Of a stretch of 64,000 nucleotides of DNA, positions 12,901 to 23,095 are shown piece after piece. The translations under genes and the position numbers were made by a program. The stretch's first letter is position 1. Every line of letters begins with the position of its first letter. This DNA is from Sphagnum compactum. Its lineage: Eukaryota > Bryophyta > Sphagnopsida > Sphagnales. Under the pieces are notes generated by a model. It had not been told where the DNA came from. It did no database searches and saw only the letters and a program-made list of their open reading frames with translations. Where the stretch lies: the NCBI GenBank assembly GCA_965153455.1, contig OZ234501.1, positions 11,904,001-11,968,000 on the forward strand, written 5' to 3'.

Positions 12901-15900
12901 AATGAAGTGGGGCCTAAGTTAAAGTTTAGGTCATTTTATAACCATTTGAATTTAGGGTTGGAAGCAACAATTACTTCCAAAACATTGTTTTTTTTATTCC
13001 CTTCAAATTGAAACCCTAGTCATCCAAAACCTTTTTTTCATTATTTTTTTTCAAATTCATGTTCTAGTTCTTATCGCTATTGAATTTTATGATATCTAGA
13101 TTTGGGCAAAAAGTTGATATCATGTTCGGATTTCAAAATTTTATATAAAAAAAATTCATTTTGAATATTAATTGATTGGATCACATATTTTTGAGATTTG
13201 GGGGTCAAGACATTACTATGGATATCACTTTTTTTGATATTTGAAGGGGTTTAAGGTGATATTGAAAGTAATATTTAGTTTTGGTATTCAAATTTTTCAA
13301 ATATCTACCCAACTCTAGAATGTATAATGATTTTAAACAGTTTGTAATATTGTAATGTCATTTGTACTATTTGTCACATGTGACTTGTTGTATGCATCTA
13401 AAACTTGAAATAATTTGAAGTAGTTAGTAGGTTTAAGTTTCAAAAAATTGTTATCAAATGTTTCAAATCAAAAAATTCTAACACCTTCAACTTTGGAACG
13501 TCATAACCAATCAATGGGGGCCGCGGGGGGGAGGGGGGGGGGGGTATTAAAAATTGCACCCCACATTGGTTAGATATCGAAGTTGATAACCATGAATATC
13601 AAAAAATAAATACTTGATTGATATGTAATAGTGGTTATGAGAAAATCATGGTATTATACCATATTTTTAAATCAATATTATGTTATTATATATAATTGAA
13701 GGTTTTTGTGTGGAAAAATCAAATAATTACCTAGAAAATGGTAAAATATTTATTGGTTTTTTTGTGGAATTTGGTGGGTTTTTAAGTTTTTGAAATATTT
13801 AGATTTGGTGATTTTGAAAATTTTGAAAGATCTTTAACTAGTGGGTATTACAAAAATCAAATACCCAATCATAACTTACTCAAAACAAACCAAAACTTAT
13901 ATTTGTAGAATGTTCATTGTCAAGTCTAAAAATGAACAATTTATACCAAAAATTTGAAGTGAAATAAATAAACAATGAAGATTTGATATTCAAATTTCCT
14001 TCTTTGGAATTAAAAAAGAATGGTTTCATTCTTATCAAATTATCAATGATATAATTAACAAAGCAAAAAAACTCCAATATAATGAAAAACCAATTGAATT
14101 TTGAATAAATGTTTCAAAACAAGAGAGGATGATTGCATCTTTGTTTGAAGTTGAAAAAAATGAATAGAAGAGGGTTGGAAGGTGCATTAAGAACTCACAA
14201 TAATGTAATATAATTTAGAGATTTTGCAAAGGTTAACAATGAAGCTTAGGTGAACCCTATGTTTTCTTTAATGTGTCAAGAATGCATAAAATTTTGATAA
14301 ATGTCTTTTAAGACCTTTAATTTTTTTTGAATAGTCACACATTACCCTTTATGTTGTTAAAGACCTTCAATACATATATTTAAAATATTAAATATATGTG
14401 TGTAAAGTCATAAAATGATACAATGTTTTGGTATGTCTTTAACAAATATTGGAACATGGCCACAATGAAGAGCTTTTTTACGAGGTGTGTGATTTTGTTC
14501 ATTTTAATCATAGAAGATGAATATAATTACAACTTAAACCTCTAATTGGTGTTGGATTTGATGTTTCACATTTGAAGTAGGGTTTGTTTTTTGAAGACTT
14601 TTGCCAAGCAACATTGATATTGAAAATCTAATATCCATTTATAATATCTGAAACAACCTTGTGGAACATTTGTGAACTCAAAAAGGCAACAATACATATT
14701 GAAATAAAACCTCAATTCAATCAAGATCAAACATGTCTAAAACCCAACCTATAGTGGTGAAGTTTGTGAATTCGTTATTGTTTGAAGTCCCTATCTATGC
14801 ACATGTGTTTGTGAATTATCAAATACGAGTGATAATGTTTGTATTGTGTTGGTGGCTTAAAGCTTTATTCAAAACTTTCCAAGTTATTCTCCTTTTTGAA
14901 ACAAATGATATGAAAACCATTTGGAGTGACCTACTCTTGTTGAACAATGTGCATGTGTTAACGTTGACAATTAGAACAAATTGGAAAGTTTGGAGCCACT
15001 AACGACCAACAATGGTTCAAGTTCTACGAGGTCAAAGGGGTCACGAACTACAAAGGAGGAATAAAAGTAATTGAAGTGGGGTGAATCAACAATGCAAGTT
15101 CATGCAAAAGCCACCACATACATGGCTACTAAAACATTCATAAAACAACAATTATGGAAAACATAAACACAATGGCCGGATTCACAATGCATGTTTCTAA
15201 CCTTGTTGTAAAGGAGGCCAAAAAATATTCTAGCACCTTATGTGAAACATCTTTTAAAGTCCCATATTCACAAAGTGCCACCATTGTTTTGTAATGCCCA
15301 ACAAGCTTGACAATGTCATGATTAATCACTACTCATTTTGTTGCAAGAGGTCTCAAAGGTCATTTACCACCACAAGTAGGTTGATTTTGATTGTAATGTT
15401 TTTGAATTCGATTTTGCCCAATACCTTTTGTGCATCTTGTGAATCATGAAAAAATTGTAGTAGAATTGCTTATCCTCCTTTGTAATGGAGTTCTTCCCTT
15501 CTTGCTCTTCACCATCAAAATATCAAAGTCAATCAATCGTGACATCTTGTCAACCAAGCTTGTGCATGAGTGTTCTAAATGCCCAATATTGTACAACCAT
15601 AATAACACGGGGAAACAATTATCCTGATGGAATTAAGGTTTTTTATGCCAATTGGAGTGTGTGGTTGATGTGCACATGAGTATTGCCTATGGTTGCCAAG
15701 GGTAAAATATCATTAGAGTGACCTTGCGAGACATATTGTGGAGATGCTCTAAAGATGTGTAAGTAGGAAAAACAAGTTGCCTTTGCCAATCCAAAACTCT
15801 TCCCCAAACTTTCATTTCAACAACAAATTTTCATTTCTATTGTTGAAGTTTAGTCACATGCATCGTCACACCATGACATTTCTTTTTGGGGGAAGTAGTC

Positions 15901-16400
15901 ATATGGGCATTGCCTTCACACGTGGCCTTACTTGCCACTAGTGCTACAAAATACAAATGTAACAAAAAAAACCCTGAAGTATGCCTCCAAACTTCAAACA
16001 TTAGGCACCTTAAGAACCCAATACTTCCAACCCACCCATGAAGCCAAAAATAATCCTTTCTCATAATTATAAAAGTCAGATAAACTTTAAATTTTTCTAA
16101 TAATTTAACTAGCTCTTGGGTAACTAGGTACAATTTATTAAATTATATACCAGCATAATCAATTGGGAACATGAAGCAGAGTGTTAAGCAGTACCAAGAC
16201 ATTGTGCCAGGGAGTCTTTTAATTTAACCAAAGTTAAGAGGTATGTTTTGCATTAAAAAATACAATAATCCCATAACAGGACAGTAAGCCAGGAACGGAT
16301 AAATCAATAATTACCATGCAAACTCATTTGCCCTTGAAGTAGATTCATGTACTAAAATCCAGGTGCATGCATTGTCAAAACTACATGGTTCCAAACTTAA
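12901..16400. other. AT-rich intergenic DNA
   Basis: No gene recognised. A G-homopolymer-rich spot lies at about 13519-13545. The frames at 14733-15002 and 15837-16133 (reverse) were read and match no family I know. Confidence 0.4.
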
Positions 16401-16408
16401 GTACCTTT

Positions 16409-16750
16409 TTTTTTCCCCCCTTTTTCCTTTTTTTTTTTTTGGCGCCCCGATCTTAGATGTAGGTTGACTAACCGTCGCTGGTGTCAGCTGCGAAGCCAGC
16501 GTTCAGCCGGTGCACTCGCAGGCAATCAGCTGCTCCCCAACATCTCGCTGGAGCGCGACAGAAAGGCGCTGACTGATTTGGTAGATGGTCTGTCTTCGGG
16601 GTCGATTGTGTTTGTCAGTGTGACGGATGGCGATCTTGCGGATCATGATGCGCATCTCGGGGGCGGAGCCGCCGAACGTCTCCCAGGCCATGGCGATCAA
16701 GCGCAGACCATTACGACGACACTTCTCGTCGTCGTTGGAGTGCTTCTTTT
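16409..16750 (-). mobile_element. 5'-truncated retroelement tail with poly-A (GC-rich)
   Basis: A sharply GC-richer island sits in AT-rich DNA. Read on the reverse strand, it codes from about 16745 to the stop at 16503. The segment contains GLRLIAMAWETFGGSAPEMR, then RLSVALQRDVGEQLI. It is followed by about 60 bases of 3' UTR and then a long A-run (the T-rich run at 16409-16440 on plus). The coding piece resembles the C-terminal region that follows the reverse transcriptase in some non-LTR-like elements (a G-x-x-F/I-x-x-x-x-x-E-x-F/W-G-G block, then R-L-S-V-x-L-Q-R); this family match is from memory. A stop, a short 3' UTR and an A-tail at a truncated copy are the signature of target-primed insertion. 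Confidence 0.55.
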
Positions 16751-19700
16751 CCTTTTTTTGCTTATAAATTTCCAATGAAATCCAAAAGCCCAAAGGTAGG
16801 TGGATTAAGTACAAGACAAGGGTTTGTGTGTAGAGTATAGGCCCTTCTGGATACTAGCCTTGCGACCGGAGCCTCAAATTCAAAAAGGGTCTATAGACAT
16901 ACCCTTCTCCAGCATGAAGAAATGAGCATTTCTTTTCCTTTTATCTCTTTTTAAAAATCTTTCCAGCTTTGTTGTTGTTTTTATTATTCAAAGAAATGAT
17001 AAGAAAAGTAAAACAAATGAGAAAGACAGAAAGAGGAAAATGAGGAGAAGGAACTTTGGAAACTTCGAAGTTACTGTTCTAGTCTGGCCGGGAACTTACC
17101 AACTTCGGAAGCAGGAAGTTCCCGTGTGATCTTTCTTCCCCGTCAGGAGAATAGAGTTATCCGTAAAGTAAGAAAAACACAGCACTAGAACGGGGTGAGA
17201 TTTTTTTAAAAACCTGCAACAAATGTAAATTAGCATTCAAGTGGGGATGACAATCAGAAAGCCATCAATTTTGGTGATAAACTGAGTTTCATCCTGACTT
17301 GCCCTTTTTCCTAAGCGCCTCCGCTGCTGATGCGACATATATTTTCACTGCTTCTAACTGTACAACTACTATAATTAGTCTTCAACCTCGTGCATTAACT
17401 GCTGAGTTCCAGCAATTCACACTGAGTTGCAGCATTTTCATACTGAGATTTAATAAAAATGTCTTTACTTTGGTCCATCCACTTGTCACATGTTTTGTGC
17501 TGGATTGAATATTTCCCACTGTTCCCTTTTTCATTTCCTTCCTTTTTACTTTCCAAAAATTTCCGAATTTTGTTTTTGTCTTCATGGGTGCCAACAAACT
17601 TTGATTTTTTAGATGAAATTGTGCTCCCAAACCTACCCTCTCCCCCCCTTTCCCCAAACAAGGAACTAACTAGGGACCACAAAATTCATCTTAAATTTTG
17701 TCCCTCTATATATCTATGGGTGGGCAATGAAGCACATAGGCAATGAAGAATTTGGACACAATAAACATTACAATAAGTCTGGTGTGGGTTTTGTCCTTTT
17801 TTATTTATTTTTAGGGTTGGATAGAGGAGAAAAATTCAAAAGAAAATTCAGGCACAAAGCCAAAAAAAACAAGACCCACCGTCCTCCCCACCCCAGAAAC
17901 TGCACCCCCCCCCCTCCCTCCCGGGGCCACTCGGGCACCCAAAAAAAAAACCCTGAGTCCCCAAAACAAAACAAAAACCCCCCAAAAAAAACCTGGGATG
18001 TTGGACTATATATGTCTATAGGTACCTATTTGTAGGTACCTACGAACTAGTGCATGCATGCATGTGTCTATGAAATGATGGTAGATCGAACGTGTATTTG
18101 GAACCAGAAACGTGGCACCCGATGCGCCGCGCAAAGTTCACATACAGTGAAGCCGCAAGGATGACTGTTTTTTTTTTAACCTCTTTTTGTTTTTTAAGGG
18201 GAAAAAGTAAGTTAAGTTTTGTGCATCAATAACTTACCTGCCTATGACTCCGTAGTGTGGGGACAAAGTTTTTACTTCGGTCTGTTTTTCGTCGAAGTTT
18301 AATTTAACGGCTTTTTTCTCCCTACTAGGTGGCGAACGTTGCCGTTTGTCAGGGGGGGCAGCACAAGAGTGGTGATGATGATTTGTTTGTTTGTTTGTTT
18401 GTTTGTTTGTCCCCCTCCCAAGACCAGGTGAAGTGGATACTTACTCAAGGGCAGGCAGGATCCACGAGCCACCCAATGGCGTGCGTTTATTTGATTTGAT
18501 TTGATTCGATCTTTGGAGATCTTTTTTTTTTCTGGAACCCCCGTCCCGGGGGAGCGCTGGGTGGGTTTTGGCTTTGATCTTCAGAACCGGAGGGCTGCCC
18601 TTCCCTGAAAGTACGATTTGCCATGGATGTAATCAATGTGGCAACAAGAGGTTTGGAGCCGCATGACGCCTTTCTGTCCTATGGATGAATGTGACCATCG
18701 TGCCATAGTGTAAATTTGCATGAATGAATATTGTAGTACGTTTGCAGCTGCTTCAACACCATTTATATTACTTCTAGAAATGCTAAAATTTTCACAATTT
18801 TTTTTTTTTCCAGAGGATTTTTTGGGTGAAAGGGCAGGAAGAATCTTTTGGAATATCTTCTGGAATTTTTTTTTTCCTTTTTTTTTTTTCCTTATTTTAC
18901 AAAATAGAGTTTTCAAATTTATTTGATTATTTGGTAGACATGTGCTGAAGCCACCAAGATACTACGGCATATGCCCCCATTTCTATGGATCATTGGATTG
19001 ACGCGAATCAATTTGACCATTAGGTTAGCATCAAATTTGCATGGATGAATGTACGGCTCCTTCCTATGGAGTTTTAAAATTGAGAAGAATGAATGTAAAT
19101 TCACTTTTGAATTTTGTAATTTGTTAGCTCAAATGGATCTATGAGAATTGGTAAATGTGAAGTCAATATTCAAAAAACTCATTAACAATTGGTATCCGAT
19201 TGGTGGGGTTTCAAAGCATGAATGCGGGGGTTGAGAGGGGGGGGAGGGGTGGGGGTTGAAGGATTTTCATGGATGATGAATATGGCCCCAAGATTCACTT
19301 TCATGGATGAAATGGATAAAGATTGAGCTATTTAGCTATAGGGTGGAAACTTGCATGGACAAAATTATCTACCTATTCAAATCAACACTCCAACTTGATT
19401 CCCTAATGAATAAGTACCCCCAGTTTATGATGGGGGTGTTAGTCCAAGTTGAAAATGGTGGTTTGCAAGTTTTCAAATCAACTTGTTGGGTGTATTGAAC
19501 AGTGCACCAAACAGTTTCATGCATTGAGGGGGGCTGGGGAGGGGGGGGAACTTGGTGATGTATCTTAGTGCAGACTAATGCAGGTGTGTTTTAATTTGAA
19601 GGTAATGTTTTTGGTATTATTTTGTTGGGTTGTCAAACTAATAAGACAATTTAGGAACTTTGTGGATTGTTCATTTTTGAGTGCCTAGCCCATATATGGG

Positions 19701-19910
19701 TATGTAAATGATTAAGAGAGGTGTTTGTTTGTTTGGTTTGGAGATGACCATGCTCTAATCCTTGCAAATTGTGGGGGCCCTTGCTTCACTTTTAGTAACA
19801 TCATAAAAGCCCTTGACGAGGTAGTGTGCAAGTGTGCTTTTGCATCTTATACCAATCGAGCAAAAGCTACTAAATCTAGAATGAATTTACTATTAATTTA
19901 ACAAGGTTTC
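16751..19910. other. Intergenic DNA with simple repeats
   Basis: No gene recognised. It contains C-runs and A-runs at about 17.9-18.0 kb, a (GTTT)n tract at about 18382-18410, GATTT repeats near 18.49 kb, T-runs near 18.8-18.9 kb and G-rich spots near 19.22 and 19.53 kb. The frames at 17382-17746 on both strands are low-complexity or domainless. Confidence 0.4.
18382..18410. repeat. (GTTT)n microsatellite
   Basis: About seven uninterrupted TTTG units. Confidence 0.9.
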
Positions 19911-19918
19911 ATAACAAT

Positions 19919-19970
19919 ACCGAAGTTAACCCCACTTCAATCGGTATAGTTATTGGGATGGGTGACCTCA
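19919..19970 (+). repeat. 5S rRNA-like internal promoter remnant (Cassandra/SINE3-like)
   Basis: CCGAAGTTAA (from 19921) is followed 33 bases later by GGGATGGGTGACCTC (19955-19969), and AAGT comes shortly after. In 5S rRNA genes the pol III box A (GAAGTTAAGC) and box C (GGATGGGTGACC) have this order and almost the same spacing. The middle (TCGGTATAGTTATTGGG) has diverged, and the rest of a 5S gene is not recognisable. This fits a decayed 5S-carrying retroelement, such as a Cassandra TRIM LTR or a 5S-derived SINE, better than a functional 5S gene. LTR ends and a tRNA primer site were not found. Confidence 0.45.
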
Positions 19971-21600
19971 CATCAAGTTTAAAAGACTTTGGCCCAGCAA
20001 CAGATGGACCGACAATTAATAATTAAGGTGTATAATGGTCATATTTGGACATAATTGCTATGTGCCTATAAGGACTCAGGAGAAGGGTTTTCTTTTTTTT
20101 TTTTTTTTTTTTGTGCCCCCCCCTAAACTTTGTGAAAAGTGACAAAAAAACATTGCTATGGGAGGATGACTATCCTGATTTGTGCAAATCTTCTGTTCAA
20201 AAGATTTGCTACTGTTTCCAGCTTTTGATCCGAATCTCTGGTAGGTAGCCAATGGGAAGTTGGATCCAACTGTTTTCTAAAAATTCTATGGAACATGCCA
20301 ATTTTTGATTCCAATTAGTTAATTTAAATATTTGATCTTATCTCCTGCCAGGGTGTCAGACTAAGTTCATTACGATTCCAATTGGTTAATTTCAGTTTGA
20401 TGTAACCTCCTGTCAGCTTCTGAGCCTGGCTCATCCCACTATTAAATCACTCCAATGTTTTTTTCATTAGTATATTTCAACACACCTCCCCTCTCCACTG
20501 ATGGATTTGTTCAGTCAGTTGAAGAAGGAGCCTTCTGCTCATCACATGCAAACCTTCTGCCATTTGAATGACAAATATTTTCATGCTTTTTAGGCTTGCG
20601 ATGGCCTGCTCCCAGCCCAGCCCAGCCCAGCCCACCACAGCCTTACCCCCCTTCAAAACGGTGTGGCAGGTCATGGGGAGCAACCTTCCCCTAAAGGTCA
20701 ACAACCTCTGTTCCTAGTTCGTAAAAGAGAATATTCAATTGAGATCCGATGATTCCACCTGCTTACACACATCCCTTTGAGATTGGAGATTGTGTAAGCA
20801 TAAGTGTGGTGCGATCCATTAAGAGTGGGCCACGTAACCAAGAACTACAAGTTACCTGTAAACTTTTCATACAAAGGCAGCCTAACAAATTGCAACCATT
20901 AAATAATGGCTCCAAAAATCGACTTGGAGGTGAAAACAATTTTCCCAAGTGTAGGGTAAGTAAATGCTTGAAGGAGTGCGGTGTTAGTCAATGGAAAGCG
21001 GGGATGCGAAAATTTTTAAACTGTTGAACATAAAGGGCCCCACCCATCCAGTAAAATTTTACGGTTCAAAATAAACATTAACTGTGCACATTGGAACTAT
21101 GATACCCTACTCGTAAGGTATTGTCAGGGTATTGCAAGAAATGAAGAAGAAAAAAATGGGTGGCCAGGCATTTCGAAAAACAGAACACCCGCAAAACAGA
21201 ATGCCCCGCATTTTGTTCTGTTTTTGGAAATGCCCTGTGAATTTTTTTGATGCTATGTAATGTGAGCTGTAAAATACACTAGAATTTTCTGCCCAGTTAT
21301 TTAAGCAGGTGAAAAAAAAACAGTTCGGGGGCTGTGCCCACGCGCCCGTCCCCACCCATATGTAACGGCTTACAAGTTTCATTTCCCGCTGCCCATTGAC
21401 CGTCCTGCGCAGAAGCCACCTGGCGGTTGCAAAGCCGCGCAGAATGCGATTCGGCCTGGGCGCTGCAAAGCGGAGTCGAAGCGGAAGGACGAATGGGGAT
21501 GAATGCATGTGGGAAGCAAGGTGACCAGGTGAAGAGCACGGGGGGTGGGGTAAGGAAGACCGGGACGGCGGGCGGAGGAGGAAGGGGGGTGAAACCAGAA
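19971..21600. other. Intergenic DNA upstream of the EBF-like gene
   Basis: No gene recognised. There is a CCCAG/GCCCA run at about 20610-20632 and a poly-T run at about 20090-20112. GC content rises from about 21.3 kb toward the EBF leader. Confidence 0.4.
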
Positions 21601-23065
21601 GAAGTACTGGGTAGGTAGTTGCAGTGCAGATCCATCCCGCCGCGAAGTCGTCGTCGTTGTCGTCGTCGTCGTCGTCGCGGCAACGGCCAACGCCATTTCC
21701 GCCTGTGATCATCGCGCGTTAGCTCTCGTTTTCTGCGGGGAAGAAGCGTGCTGAGCATCCATCTGATCGTGAAGTTCATTCAAGCATTTGCTGAAACCTG
21801 CTTTGATTCTTCCTTCGGTTGTAGCTTACCAGGAGGAAGCGGAGAACGAGAAGAACGAGAAACCCAAGGAGAAGGAGGAGGAGGAGGCGGACGTTTACCA
21901 AGGTTTTTATTCTTCTCTTTAAACTTCTGTTTTTCTTCTCGTTGTTTGTTTGTTTGTATGTTTGTTTGTTTTTTTTTTCCGTCTTTTGTCAACTCTAGGG
22001 ACGGAAATGAAACTTTTGCTTTTTTCCTGTTTATGTATTGTGCTCGGGCCTCGGCTGTGGTGGCTTCTGGCTCTTGCTTTTTCTTCTGCGGGATCCGAGC
22101 CCCAGGAGTCTTCTTGTGGTTACGGGGAAGAGGAGTAATCTCGTTTTTCGTAACAGCAGCAGCATGCGCTGTTTGTGGGATTTTGTTGTTATGCTTTTGT
22201 AACGAGTAGGGGTCTCTGGTCGCGGCATCGTGTCATGCAGATAGTATGAGGAGACTAGGGGCGGCCGTAGGGACGATTAGAGAACTGTTCACTTGAGAAT
22301 GGGGCAATCGTTTTGATGATGATGATGATGTAGAGATGCTCAATCGGATTTATGTCTGCAGCTGTGGCGTCGGTCTGTCTGTTTTTCTCTCGTTTTCCAG
22401 CATTTTTTTGTGTTAGGGAATGGTCATAGGTGCTAGGTTAGGTTTTCCTCATATCTGTCCGTCGAATTGGAGATAGTCGTTCACTCCCTTGTCGTTACAA
22501 CACTTGTGCAAATGTGCCTGTTGATGACTATGGTTTTGTGCCAATGACACATGTTGTGAAGGATTTCACAGGGTGTTGAAATTCCTCAGTCTCGATGAGA
22601 GCTTGATGGTTTTGTTTCTGGCAGTTTTCATATTTGTTATGGGATTTTGGTCAGTATTTGTGCATTTCTGTTAGTGCTTGTAGTAATTCTGGGATCGAAT
22701 CTCTGGGGATCAAGCATTGTTGATGGTATAAGGAAATGGAAAGGCCAGGCAAGTCAAACTTGTTTGCAATTGTCCCATGAGATCCTTGCTGAAGTCCAGA
22801 TGTCAGCTGTTTACTCATGGATTCTTCTTTTTCTGCTGATTTTTTATTTGTGTCCCTGTCGATGTCAGGCTGTTGATCTTCAAGCCTTCTGAGTAATCGG
22901 ACCAACTTGGACATTCTGCTTCTTTGAGATTTCAATCATGTCGTCAAGTGATGTTTGCCATGCAAGAAATCATCTGACTTGAGGCATATAAATGCAGTTT
23001 GCTTCACCCTCTTGTATGAAGACGACCTAGGGAAGGATTGATTTGTTCAGGTCTTGTGACTTGCA
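21600..23065 (+). promoter_or_regulatory. Probable promoter, 5' leader and leader intron of the EBF-like gene
   Basis: This stretch is GC-richer than the surroundings and carries a (CGT)n tract at about 21647-21678 and purine-rich GAAGGAGGAGG sequence to about 21890. A plausible donor (CCAAG|GTTTTT, about 21901) and a plausible acceptor (CTTGCAG at 23060-23066, just upstream of the EBF reading frame) would define a leader intron of about 1.16 kb. The open frames here start at non-ATG codons and look non-coding. Transcription start and splicing are inference only. Confidence 0.35.
21647..21678. repeat. (CGT)n trinucleotide repeat
   Basis: Near-perfect CGT repeats with one TGT interruption, in the putative EBF promoter or leader. 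Confidence 0.85.
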
Positions 23066-23095
23066 GGATATTTGAGAAGACAGGCTACCTTCCAG

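Noticed and set aside
19919-19970. Functional 5S rRNA gene
   Set aside because: Only the internal promoter boxes are recognisable; the rest of the 120-base gene and a T-run terminator at the right distance are missing.
21107-21779. Long reverse open frames (105-201 codons) near the EBF leader
   Set aside because: They arise from the (CGT)n repeat and GC-rich leader, show runs of D, T and R, match no family, and overlap each other in three frames.
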